This document shows, in pieces, positions 37,967 to 50,000 of a stretch of DNA of 64,000 nucleotides (the first letter of the stretch is position 1; each line of letters begins with the position of its first letter). The notes beneath the pieces were generated by a model. The model searched no databases, was not told where the DNA came from, and saw nothing but the letters and a program-made list of their open reading frames with translations. A program made the translations under genes and the position numbers. Source of the stretch: Brachionus koreanus (taxonomy: Eukaryota > Rotifera > Eurotatoria > Ploima > Brachionidae); contig PJRA01000077.1 in NCBI GenBank assembly GCA_016987375.1, positions 68,985-132,984 of the forward strand. The letters are read 5' to 3'.

Positions 37967-38872
37967 ATGGGTTGTGGAGCGTCTAGCCAATCTGTGGGTG
38001 TAGTAAATAGTGCTGAAGAGTTATCTAGCCAAAATAATTTAGAAATAAAGAGCAAGCATGATCATTTGAAATTGATTCCCTTGCCTGTTAAAAAAAACAC
38101 CAGTGCTGGAACACAAGACTCAGGCATTAATAGTAATTTTGATTCGGATTACGAAATTCCTGAACGCCGCGGCTCTTTAACCAGTGTTTCTGACTCAGAA
38201 GATCTTGTTTGTCACAACTTCATCACTGAAAACTCAAACAAGGATGTTGTTGAACGTGTTGAAAGCGAGTTTGTGAGCCGCGAAGAGCTTGACTTGTCTG
38301 TGGTTGGAAAAAGTTGTCCACCTCTTCTTTCCGATAAAGAAAAACAAAAGAAAAACAAAAAAGAAGAACAAGAGTCTATTGAATTGCTGAAAAATAATGG
38401 TCTTGTGCCGAAGCCTCTTGTCATGAAAGACAAATTTGCTCTATTTGAAATAGTAGAGGAAAAAGAGTCGAATTACTCGGCTAATCGATCTTTACCTTCA
38501 CGTTTAGCCATGCAAAAAGAAAAATCAACTCTTACTGCTGAGATAATTAAACAGCGACTTGACAAAGCTAATGAAAGAAAAAAAGTTTTTTAAAATATTT
38601 TCAATTATATTTAAGTTTTAATTCAAAATTTTTAATTTAAGGAAAATATGAAGGCTAAAACTGTACCGAAAGAAGGCAAAACAGTGATAAAAGAAAAAGG
38701 GATAGAAAATGATGAAGTATTAAAAAGACAAGCGCGTCTCAACGAGCTTAGAGATAAATTGAAAGCCAAAGATGTTAATATTGCTTTTAATAGTCCTAGA
38801 TCAAAAGAACTATTTAATGAACTTGATAAATTCAGGCCTAGAACGGCCTCTAATTTTCGATCTGAATTTTAG
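37967..38872 (+). CDS. Stathmin-domain-containing protein 1-like, N-myristoylated
   Basis: Two exons (37967-38584, 38642-38872) join in frame to 282 residues. The N terminus MGCGASSQS fits N-myristoylation at Gly2 with palmitoylation at Cys3, as in vertebrate STMND1 (which begins MGCG). The central part is acidic and Ser-rich. The stathmin-like part starts near residue 140: KFALFEIVEEKE, then LPSRLAMQKEKSTLTAEIIK and QRLDKANERKK, resembling the KKLEAAEERRK core of stathmins. It continues as a basic helix (VLKRQARLNELRDKLKAKD) in exon 2. The inferred role is a membrane-tethered tubulin-interacting protein. Identification rests on architecture and short motifs, not on a database search. Its 3' end is 70 bases from the convergent unknown gene. 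Confidence 0.6.
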
Positions 38873-38942
38873 ACCTTATTTTTTTATTGTTATTGTTGTT
38901 TTTAAATTAAAACAGTTTTATTTTATAATAATTAAATTTAAT

Positions 38943-40247
38943 TTAATTTAAATTAATATCACGTTCATCATCAGTGATTAGATCACTATTATACATTAAA
39001 TTTGTTGTCTGGGTTTTTTGGTCTGAAATGTCAAAATTTTCTTGTTCAAAAAGCTCATCTATTCGATCACTAAGCTCCAAATTTTCCAATCGAATATTGT
39101 CCATTTGAGAATTCATGTAGAGCATTTCTAAAATAACTTTGTTGGACGCAGGTTGAGAAAAATCTTGGGGTCTTCAAAAGATCAAATGAGAAAAATCAGT
39201 AAATTTAAAATAACAAAAAAAATCCATACACAAAACTGTTGTCAGTACATGTCAATTCATATTCCCAATTGACAACTAATTTGATTAATTTTTTCAAATA
39301 TTTATTTAAAAGCAGCAATTTATGATTGTGTTCTTGAGTGCTGGTTATGTGAATGTGATGCAGCTTGAGATTATCCATGAACAGTTCCAAGCGAACTTCA
39401 TCTTCTAGATCTAGTTTAAAATTGTCAATACCAAATAAAATTAAATTAGAATTATTGAATCCGGATAAAATGACCTTTAGATGTTGAACTAAATCAATCA
39501 ATTTTTTTTTAAATTTAATTTAAAACTGCAAAAATTCTCACTTGATCAATGGTTGTTGGTGGTAAATAGCTATTTATAATTTTTATTATTTCATTTGTTT
39601 TTATCATTAGAAAAGCAAAGAATTTATTATCATATTGAACATTGAATTCATTTTTAAAATATTTATCACGCTGATTTTTGCTTAAAATAAGTTCATTCCA
39701 GTGTGTCCGTTTTTTGAGAATTTTAAGTTCCATGTCGGACTTTTTCTACATTGTTATTAATTGACAAAAAGTTGACAAAATTTTCACTAAACAGTTAACT
39801 TACTTTTGCATTTGTCTCCTTGGAGTCAATGGGAAAGTATTCTTTTATTAGAATACAGGCTTTTCTGAGATCATTTATTCTAAGACATTCGTATATTTTT
39901 AGTGCTTTAAGCGGGCCCAATACCCGTTGAATCAAAGTATCGGGAATTAAACCCGTATTCTTGCTATTTATCTCATTTAAAAACAATATTATAGAGTCAA
40001 AACGTTTGAATTCGCGATTCTTGATCATTAGATACATGTGAAACAATTCAAAGTGTATTTGAGCGACATTATATTGAGAAAATTTTGAGTTTTGATTCAA
40101 TGCAAGACCTGTGCGGAAATGGTATCGATTAATAGCTTATCTAATTTAAAAAATTTTACTTTTAACTAGAAAATCTAGTTGGTGTCTTAGACCGTATTCG
40201 AGCAAGGCTTTTTTCATACCTAATAAAATTTGATCTTTAACAGCCAT
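38943..40247 (-). CDS. Unrecognised helical protein
   Basis: I do not recognise this gene. The start ATG at 40245-40247 opens MAVKDQILLGMKKALLEYGL. After a phase-1 intron (donor GTAAAATTT, acceptor CGCACAG) comes LALNQNSKFSQYNVAQIHFE and a helical exon with PLKALKIYECLRINDLRKAC. The next exon starts KKSDMELKILKKRTHWNELI and ends LPPTTIDQ; another reads VILSGFNNSNLILFGIDNFK and so on to LTCTDNS. A last exon, DFSQPASNKVILEMLYMN, ends DDERDINLN with a stop at 38943-38945. The final two junctions are uncertain; the best donor before the last exon is weak. The protein is predicted all-alpha, roughly 340 residues, without signal or membrane segments. A TRFH-like or PCI-like helical fold crossed my mind, but no motif supports either. 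Confidence 0.55.
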
Positions 40248-40993
40248 TGCTTTAAATTTTTAGAATTTTTTTTAGAATTTTTAAATATTTTTAAGTAAAT
40301 TTTAAATAATGCATTACTTAGTGGTCTTTTATGCTTGATTTAGACATTATATGCATAAAAAATTTACTAAAATATAATTTGATCCATTAGTTAGTAAATT
40401 TTTTTTTATTCAAAGCTTTTTTTTTCATACCCCTATTTATTATTAAATTTTTCAAATGCTTAAATTGTCAATTTTCAGCTTTATTTTTTCAAAATAAATA
40501 AAAATTAATTTGAAAAATTTTTTTTTTATAACTTGATTTATTTGATAGAAATTTTTTTTATAAATATAAATTCAAAATGAAATAACTCTTGAGCTATGTC
40601 CAGTCTCTTCTACTCTCTATCCACAGAGCAAGTTAACCAAGAAGCGGTTCAAGTCGGTAAAATCTCGATTCATGATACTGTTCGCTATAATCAAGAAAAA
40701 GCAGCAAAATAATAGTGAGATTACCTACCAAGATTATCTGGCATAATTTTGAGAGTAAGTAATGAACGGAATTTTATTGACAAGTTAATTTCCGCCTCTG
40801 TACTTGATTTTTGATAAACTATTTTACAATATTGAACATTAATTAAATAAAATAAATAAAAAATTTTAAAAATACTAGATTGCTAAATTTTTTTTTTCAA
40901 TTAATAAAATCTATCAAGACACATTAAATATCAACGTGAATAATTTAATTAAGTTGTATATAAAAATGCAAAATTTTATTTAAAAAAAATTAA
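40248..40993. other. Intergenic upstream of M3 copy 2
   Basis: About 750 AT-rich bases. A less AT-rich stretch at about 40590-40800 has short open frames but nothing recognisable. No gene is called. Confidence 0.5.
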
Positions 40994-43327
40994 ATGTTCT
41001 TGTTAAAAATAAAAAAATTAATTAGACCTAATTTGATTGTTTCATCCAGCATAAGTGTTAGAAGCATAATGGGCGATTCAGGTACATTTTAGGAACAAAA
41101 TATAATTTTTGTTATTTTTGATAAGATAGAAATATTTAGTTTTAAAATGGAATGTCACTTGTGATTCAATCAAGTCAATGAGTCAAAACTTAATAGCCGA
41201 ATCTAGACAGCGATGTGAAAAAATTATTCAGTCAAAGCCTGAAAAGGAACAAATTCTTAAAGTTTTTTTTAAAATTGAAAAATATTTTTTTATTTAGAAA
41301 TTTTAATTATGTTTAGGATTTAAATGAACTCGATTGTTCACTTGGAAATGGATTTTGTTACATAAACATTTTGAAAAGTGTTTATCCTGACAAAGAAATA
41401 CGCGATGTTGCCAAAGACTGTGTTGCTGAGCTAAAAAAAATATCTATAGAACTAAGGTAAATAAAGAATCATTTAAAGTTTAATAAAAAAAACTATTCAT
41501 TTTTTACAAGAATGAACAAGGCTCTTTATGATATGTTTGAATTAGTTCGTAATTCTCTAAATGGAAAAATTGACCAAGAGGCTGAGAGATATTTGGATAA
41601 GAATATTCTAGAACGTCAACTGGACGGTACTTTATTTTTAATTTTAATTTAAAATTATTAAAATAAAAATTTCTTTGCCAAATAACCCAGGCTTGCATCT
41701 TGATGAACAAACAAGAAACAGAATAAAACAGTTGAATGAAAAAATAAGTGATCTGTGTGTTGAATTTTCAAAAAATTGCAACGAAGAATCGACCAAACTA
41801 TGTTTCACTAGAGAACAGTTGGGTAAAGAAAAATTTGAAAAAAAATTTTTATTCTAAAAAAAAAATTAATTTAGACGGTGTAAATGAAAAACTTTTAAAC
41901 TCACTGCCTAAAGTATGATAATTTTTTTTCTTGATTTTAAATTAAATTAAATTAATTTTTGCCAAGGACAATGAGGCAAATTATATTGTTAGCTTGAAGT
42001 ATCCAGTGTACTTTCCAGTTATGAAAGAGTGTCGTGTTGCCGAAACAAGACGAAAATTGATTATAGCATTTGATAGCAGGTTTTTAGATAAAAATTAATT
42101 GTTTTTTTTTTAATTTTTTTAATATCCAGAAATGTTAAGGAAAACTCGGAGATATTCGAAAAAATTCTCCTATTGAGAGCAGAAGTAAAATAATAATTAA
42201 TTAGCGTAAAATTCTTTTTTTAAAAAGTTTAATTTTAAGTTAGCTAAAATACTGGGATTTAACAATTTTGCTGAATATCAACTAAAGCTTCTTTGTGCTC
42301 AAAATCCACAAAACGTGAACAACTTTTTAAATAAACTAGCTGAAAAAATGAGAGTTTTGCAAAAAAATGAAATGGAATCTTTGCTTGAATATAAAAAAAA
42401 AGAGGTGTGTGTATTAAAAAATAAAAAAAAATCTTAATTGAATTAATAAAAGTGTGAAGAATTGAACATAAATTTTGATGGCAAAATAAATCCCTCAGAT
42501 TTAAAGTATTATTTGAATTTACGCGAACAAAAAGAATTCAAAATAAATCACTCGCAGCTACAAGAATACTTTCCACTAAATGTGGTTATCGATGGTACAT
42601 TCAAAATTTATCAGGCAAAGATTTTTTTTTTTAAGTTGTTAAAAATATTTATAGATTTTTTAATTTTAGACTTTGTTGAATTTAAAATTTGAAGAAGTTT
42701 CGGATGCACCCAAATATCATGAAGAACTTAAACTAGTAAATTTTAAATTAGAAATAGAATAAATGAGAATTATTACGAGATAATTTTTTTATTTTAGTAT
42801 AAAGTAGATGATGTTTTGACGAAAGAAACAATTGGTTACTTTTATACAGACTTGCATCCCAGAGACGGAAAGTATGGACATGCAGCTGTTTTTGGCCTGA
42901 GAGTGTGTAACAAAAAAAAAGATGATATTTTTTTTAATTATTTTTATTTTCAAGAAAGGATGTCGTTTAAATAACCAAAAGCCAGTTTGTATTATGGTTT
43001 GTAATTTTACAAAGCCAACAGCTGATCAACCCTCATTGTTGACTCATGATGAAGTAGAGACATTTTTTCACGAGTTTGGTCATGTAATGCACCAGATATG
43101 CACTAAAGCTAATTTCTATAAATTTGGGTAGGTTTAAATTTAAATTCTAGCTAGCTCAGAATTTTAAATAAAAGTGGTACATCGGTTGAGAGAGATTTTG
43201 TCGAAGCACCAAGTCAAATGTTGGAAAATTGGTGCTGGGAAAAAGAATCATTAAAAATGCTCTCGGCTCATTACAAAGACGGTTCGAGCATTGATGAACA
43301 ACTAGTAGAAGATTTGATCAAGTCAAA
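40994..43327 (+). CDS. M3-family thimet oligopeptidase/neurolysin-like, copy 2 (cut by assembly gap)
   Basis: Paralogue of the gene at 23800-26653, in inverse orientation and next to NACHT copy C. Exon 1 (40994-41081) encodes a basic, Ser-rich leader ([13 protein letters not shown], then SVRSIMGDS) resembling a mitochondrial presequence, as in neurolysin isoforms. The following exons match copy 1, and the active site HEFGH is intact in [18 protein letters not shown]. The N-terminal half is clearly diverged (for example [20 protein letters not shown] against [20 protein letters not shown]), while the exon before the gap ([14 protein letters not shown]...DLIKS) is identical. Copy 2 has an extra 64-nt intron (41627-41690) inside LDGLHLDE that copy 1 lacks. 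The last exons fall in the N run starting at 43328. No disabling mutation was seen in the sequenced part. Confidence 0.9.
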
Positions 43328-44237
43328 NNNNNNNNNNNNNNNNNNNNNNNNNNNNNNNNNNNNNNNNNNNNNNNNNNNNNNNNNNNNNNNNNNNNNNNNN
43401 NNNNNNNNNNNNNNNNNNNNNNNNNNNNNNNNNNNNNNNNNNNNNNNNNNNNNNNNNNNNNNNNNNNNNNNNNNNNNNNNNNNNNNNNNNNNNNNNNNNN
43501 NNNNNNNNNNNNNNNNNNNNNNNNNNNNNNNNNNNNNNNNNNNNNNNNNNNNNNNNNNNNNNNNNNNNNNNNNNNNNNNNNNNNNNNNNNNNNNNNNNNN
43601 NNNNNNNNNNNNNNNNNNNNNNNNNNNNNNNNNNNNNNNNNNNNNNNNNNNNNNNNNNNNNNNNNNNNNNNNNNNNNNNNNNNNNNNNNNNNNNNNNNNN
43701 NNNNNNNNNNNNNNNNNNNNNNNNNNNNNNNNNNNNNNNNNNNNNNNNNNNNNNNNNNNNNNNNNNNNNNNNNNNNNNNNNNNNNNNNNNNNNNNNNNNN
43801 NNNNNNNNNNNNNNNNNNNNNNNNNNNNNNNNNNNNNNNNNNNNNNNNNNNNNNNNNNNNNNNNNNNNNNNNNNNNNNNNNNNNNNNNNNNNNNNNNNNN
43901 NNNNNNNNNNNNNNNNNNNNNNNNNNNNNNNNNNNNNNNNNNNNNNNNNNNNNNNNNNNNNNNNNNNNNNNNNNNNNNNNNNNNNNNNNNNNNNNNNNNN
44001 NNNNNNNNNNNNNNNNNNNNNNNNNNNNNNNNNNNNNNNNNNNNNNNNNNNNNNNNNNNNNNNNNNNNNNNNNNNNNNNNNNNNNNNNNNNNNNNNNNNN
44101 NNNNNNNNNNNNNNNNNNNNNNNNNNNNNNNNNNNNNNNNNNNNNNNNNNNNNNNNNNNNNNNNNNNNNNNNNNNNNNNNNNNNNNNNNNNNNNNNNNNN
44201 NNNNNNNNNNNNNNNNNNNNNNNNNNNNNNNNNNNNN
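43328..44237. other. Assembly gap (910 N)
   Basis: Unsequenced bases replace the 3' ends of both M3 copy 2 and NACHT copy C. In the paralogous block the interval between the corresponding points (about 24425 down to 23292) is about 1.1 kb, so the gap size is roughly right. It probably arose because the duplicated sequence could not be assembled. Reading frames that run through it are artefacts. Confidence 0.98.
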
Positions 44238-47200
44238 ACAAAAAAAAAAAAACCTTTAATTAATTGATCCTTTATTTCTTTAAAATTTTCATCCGTACTA
44301 TTTAAAATTTCATCAACTGATAATGTCTCATTATCTACAAGTTCTATACACTTTTTAATTAAACGATCATTTCTCTTTTCCATTTCTTTATCCAATTTAG
44401 CAAAATGTGCTAAACTTTTTATTCTTTTATTTACTCTATCCAAATTGTTTTTGTCGCTAATCAAAAATGAAATAACTTTTCTGTCTTTCATTGAAAAAGA
44501 GATAAATTCATCTGTACATAAAACACTTGTAGCTTCAGTATACAAAACAAGCTTTGCTGTTTGCTCAACTCTTAATTTATCTTCTTGATTGATTAGATTG
44601 AAAAATCTTAGATTTTTTCTATCCTCTATTAAATAGACATTTTTGTTCGATAAACTCAGACCATAGTGTTGAATGTTTTTACTCTTGTCAAAGTCAATTG
44701 TGCCAAATGACTTGTGAAATGAATGATTTTGCTCTGCTTTGGACAAATCAAAGCAAACCAGTTTGAAATTAACTAGATCACATGCAATTAGTTTGTCTTT
44801 ATTTATCTTGAATGAATCAAAAATAAAGTCTTTTGATTTAAACGAGCTAATTTCATTTGATCTAAATAAATATTGAACAAAATAAATGTTGCCAATATTA
44901 TCAAGTAGAATTAAATTGTCTGAATTTTCAATTGATTCCAAGTGTTTGAAATTACTTAGTGGTTGACTAGTTGGATTTAGGAAATAGTCAATGTTCATAC
45001 TTTGTTGTTGGAAATTTTTTGAATTTAACAATTTACCATTCGAAATATCAAAAAAATGCAATGTATGTTCTTGGCTATGAGCTAATAGTCTATTGTTCAG
45101 TGTGATTGTCAATTGATTAATATTTAGATTGTATGCATCATTTGAAAATTGAGATAAATCAATATTTTTATTTGTAAAAGATGAATTTATTTCATTTAGT
45201 GTGCATGAAATAACATTTAGCTTTCCATTTGAAATAATCAAAACAAATATAGAATCATTTTTGTCATCATATTCTAGTTTAATTTGATCAATGTTAGTAA
45301 ATAAATCTTTGCGCATTTTTTCCTCTAAACAAATGCTATTTTCATTATTTTTAATTAAATAATATCTAATTCTAAAAGTTTGATCATTTAATTTTGATAC
45401 CACAATTGACTTTGTTTCTCTACAAAGAATCTCAGTTATTGTTTCTTCTGCATCCAGTACCAAATTAAATTCAATTTTACCATTTGTTCTATTCCAAACA
45501 TGCAATTGACTTTTGAAATATTTTAAAAATTATACTTTATTTAACTATACAATATAATTACTTTGATTCAATCATTTTGGAAAATAGGAAATTTTCATTA
45601 ATATATACAAGTCTATTGACTTGTTTAAGCGATCGGTTGATCTTAATCTTCAAATCTGACATATCGTTGGCAATATTAGTTGAAAATATTTTTATTTTTG
45701 AATCTCTTGAAGCTGTTAAAAGTAATCTATCAATTGGGAAGAGGAACGTTATTTCGTCAAAGTGAGCTTCAATAATTCCCAAATTAATTATTTGAAGAAT
45801 ATCATTTTTAATAGAAAAATAGAAATGCCAAACATTTCCATTGCATGTTCCTACTAATCTATTCTCATTTACCAAATAACCATTTGTGAAATTTGCTTCA
45901 ATTTCAAAAAGTTTTTGTTTCATTATAAAAAGTTTTTTGTTAGAACTGATAAAAAGAAATGTTTCATTTTTTGAATTAATTAATTTCAGATCAACAAGAT
46001 TTACTTTTTTAAATTGATAAACAACATATTCTTTTTTTACAAGATCTACCAAAGCAAAACCAATGTAGCCAAAAGAAATATACAGATAAGGTTGCAAGTC
46101 TAGATCAAAAAATTTCATCGATATAATCGCAACTCCAGTTGAAGGAAAATCGAAATTTATTCTATATTCAACAATACCATTATTGAGATAGATTTCAACT
46201 ATTTTGATTTGATTATTATTGAGACACACTGCAAACAAATTTCTTGTAAATCTTAAGTCTATAATAAACTTTTCTTCTAAAATAAAAGATATTTTGACTA
46301 TCTTAAATTCCATTTTTATTATTTTTTCTGGCATATTTTGTTCAATATTGAATATTTCAATATTACAATCATTTTCAAAGAATATAATCAAATATTTCTC
46401 TGTCAAAGGTAAAACTGAAATAACTTTTCTATTTTTTGTTTTGTAAACCAGTCTAAGCGATGAGTCAAATTTTACAATTCTTATTTCATTCAAAGAAGCA
46501 ACAATCAAAGCTCCTTGAATTTGTTTTAAAACAGGATACCAATATCTATTATCGGTTAGATAAACTGAAAACCATATTTTCTGCTCGGTAAAATCTTTTA
46601 GATCAATTGAACCAAGGTTAATCATTTTTCGAGCATTAAAAACGAACACATCTTTGCTGAGTGAGAAAACCAATGGATTATTGCCTTTGCCAATCGCTCC
46701 AACTACTGTATGACTAATGGGTGATGTATGCTTATCGAATTGAAATAATAAGTCTCCTGTTGGTGGCTCCATGAATTGATGAGCTAAAACTAATGGAAAA
46801 TATTTTGGCGAATGATTATAATATTGATCAATTAATTTGGTAAAATATTTTAAGCGATTGTAAAAATTTAATGATCTAGACAAAAAATGAATCATTGAAG
46901 CTTCAGAGTTATCCTTCATCAAGTTTCCGCACTGAAGTAAAACAACTTGAAAAATTTTAAAATCAATTAAACTATTATGGTTCTCTATTGAACTAGAATA
47001 TGTCTCTGCGTCAGAAAAACGATTTAAATCACTAATTATATCATTGTATGGCACATTTTTGAATAAACCAGTTATAAAATTAAAATCAAAATATATCAAG
47101 TCACAAGCTAAATTAATAGCTAAGTTGTTGTTCAAATTTAGGATAAAAGATGGCAGTTCAGTTAATTTACGTTTATTATATTTAATATTTCCATTTTGAT

Positions 47201-50000
47201 CAATTTGAATTGTCGACTGATTGCCTGTATTGCGTATTTCTTGGAAGAGTGTATTTTTTGTATTAAATTTTTTCTCTAAATATTGATTGACTTTAAATGG
47301 TTTTGGTTTAGTTTTCCATGTTTCATTAAAAAAATCAATTAAAGTTAAGTTAACTGATTTTTTATCATCATCTTTTAAATTTGATAAATAATAGCTGTTT
47401 GAAGCTTCAATAAACCTTCTGTGATACCTTATAAAAAATAAAATTGAATCAATACCAAATGAATGGAAAATTACCAGTAAATAACACGAGTGTCATCTAC
47501 TTCTTTTTCAACTATATAGCCTTTTAGATCATTTTTAATTCTTGCCCACAAAGCTATTGGAAATTTTCTAACAGGTGGTGCATGATATTCAAATATATCG
47601 TACAAAACGTCATCATCTAAACTGAGAATATCTTCTATTTCATTTTCCGATATTCCGTTCTTGAACAAACTCATGTAAATAATAGCTCTTGAGAAAAGCT
47701 GCTTTCCATGAATTTTTTCAAGTGAATTGAAAACATATTTGATTAGACTGTATATATGAAAACATTGAAGAAATTCGAGCTCAGGTTCGAAATAAGAAGT
47801 CCATTTGGATACTATATCAAAAATTAATTTTACATACAAAGGAAATAGAATAGCTTGTTCAAAAAGTTCTTTGAGAACAAATAATTGCTTACTGGTGAGT
47901 CTACGGCCGATCTTAGATAACCAGTCTTTTAAGATATTTAATGCAATTTCTTCATTGAGAGGTTTAACTTCTTTGAAATTTTTATCGGGAATTAGTTTTC
48001 GTAGATTATCAAGTATGTTTCCATGTTTTGGCAATGTTGAATAAATAATTTTCACATTCTTGTTTAATTTAGTAAATAACCAATTTAAATTGTAATAGGT
48101 TGAATTTAACTGATCAATTGAATCTAAAACAATCACAATTTTCCTATTTGGAAAATTGTTGAATATAAAATTTAATAAATTTTCAAATTCTTCTTTTGCT
48201 TCAAATTCATCTCTTGCTCTAAAATTAAATCCTTTAATATCAAATATTTGACTAAGTTGTCGCATCAGAGAGTCAAATGTTTTGATTATGTCAGAACTAA
48301 TTGGAGTTGTTCCCAAAAAACGAAGCAAAACGCAATAATTTTCAGCATTTGGTACTATTTTTAAAATCTTTAAAAATAGAAAATATTAATTTATCTGTTA
48401 ATAAATGTAAATTTATTACTTGTGAAGTAATTTTAGCTAAAATAGCTGTTTTACCAGATCCCGAATTTCCGTGTAAAACAAATGGAATATTATTTTCAGA
48501 ATCAAGAAGATAGTATATAATCTTTATTTTAAAAGGATATTATTTTTTCTTTTTTAAAAAATATGAGAAATAATTTAATTACATCTTGCAATATATCAAC
48601 TCTGCCATGAAATTTACTCACAGTTTCATTACAAAAACTGGCATGATCAATTACTTCTTGAATCAATTCGTGTTCATCATGAGTCAAATTGTCAGTTTTT
48701 TTTTGTTGTTCAAAATTTAAATCAATCAGCTTTTTTACTTGTTCATAAAATGTATTGGCAAATTTTTCAACATATTCTCTATGTGTATCTAAACTAATTC
48801 CACTTTTATCATTCCATTTAACTCTAAATTTGAACATATTTGATTCAGGTAGTTTGGATGGTATTTTTTCCTTTTTCAATTTATCTAATAAACTTCTAAT
48901 TTCTGTATTTACACAATTGTTTTGGTTCAATTCAGTAAATCGCTTAGCCATACTAACATTTCTATCAATATTTTCATCCAAATCTTCAATTTCACGTTCA
49001 AAATAGAGAACATTTCTTTCAACATTTTTGGCTCTTAAAATTCCATTGAATATTTCTTTTTCGGTGACTTTATAAAATAATTTAAAATTGAAATTAATTC
49101 AAGAAAAAAGCAGAAGAAAAAATTCTAAAATTTACCTGAAACAAAATATCGTTCACGTTCAACTGAAGTTAAAAGATTTTTTTTAAAACAACTATCAGCT
49201 AATGATCTAAATAAATTTCCCAATTTTGTCTCCAATTTATTCCAAGCTTTATTCAAAATTGAATTCTTTTTTTTTTAAATTAATAAAAATGAATTATTCG
49301 TAAAAAATCATTTAATTTTATTTTACATTCTCTTGATAATTTTCAATTATTTTATCAATGTGCTTTAGTCTGTATCTTGCTGGTGTTTCATTATCGTCCA
49401 GTTCATAACAATATTCGAGCATATTTTCAATTTTTATAATTACTTTATTTTCTTCATTTTCAAAATCAAATTTCTTTTCATACTGATTTGATGAATTTAG
49501 CTCTTTTCGCAGAATTTCATATTCATCGGCTTTTACTCTTGTTGGCAAACTTCTCGAGCCATAACGATGACTCAAAAAAGCCTTTTAGAAAAATAGCAAA
49601 ACATTTACTTCACATTTTTTAATTAATTGATTTACAATGAAATTTGGTCCAACTGACGAATTTTGACAATTTTTAATTTCATTCAAACACACTGTTGTTG
49701 TCATGTGTTAATTTGTTATTTCATTTGATATGCCCCATCTCATGTCATACACTTGAAAGTCTAAACCATGGGTTTTTTGACAATACTCACGTAATTTTGG
49801 ATAAATATATTTTATCAAATAGTCTCTTTCGGTGTGAGTGTCTTTTGAATTACTCAATTTTAAAATTAGACTAAAATTTATTTTCCAAAAAAACCTGAAA
49901 ATGTAGAGCTCAAAAAAATTTTTATTGCTTTTGACTTTTCTTCTTTGACATTTTCAAACGTCCCTCTAAGAATATTTTTATATTTTTCTCTATCCATCAT
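44238..50000 (-). pseudogene. DUF4062-NACHT-WD40 protein, copy C, premature stop and missing 3' end
   Basis: Third member of the family. The start is ATG at 49998-50000 (MMDREKYKNILRGTF...), and exon 1 ends FLSSTFS. The DUF4062 exon reads YDMRWGISNEITN, then TAA at 49708-49710, then HMTTT; copies A and B have TCA there, so one base change creates a stop early in the protein. Downstream everything looks intact: HRYGSRSLPTRV, Walker A GNSGSGKTA (about 48450-48480), NACHT exon 47471-48360, propeller exons 45558-47420 and 44250-45510. The first propeller exon is far more diverged from A/B (LIYFDFNFITGLF, AHQFMEPPTGDLLFQ) than the second. The 3' exons, including any CaaX tail, are lost in the gap. 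Either a recent pseudogene, a base error, or a protein re-initiating downstream. Confidence 0.7.

Noticed and set aside
43218..44267. Long open frames spanning the N run on both strands
   Set aside because: Ns contain no stop codons, so the frames are artificial.
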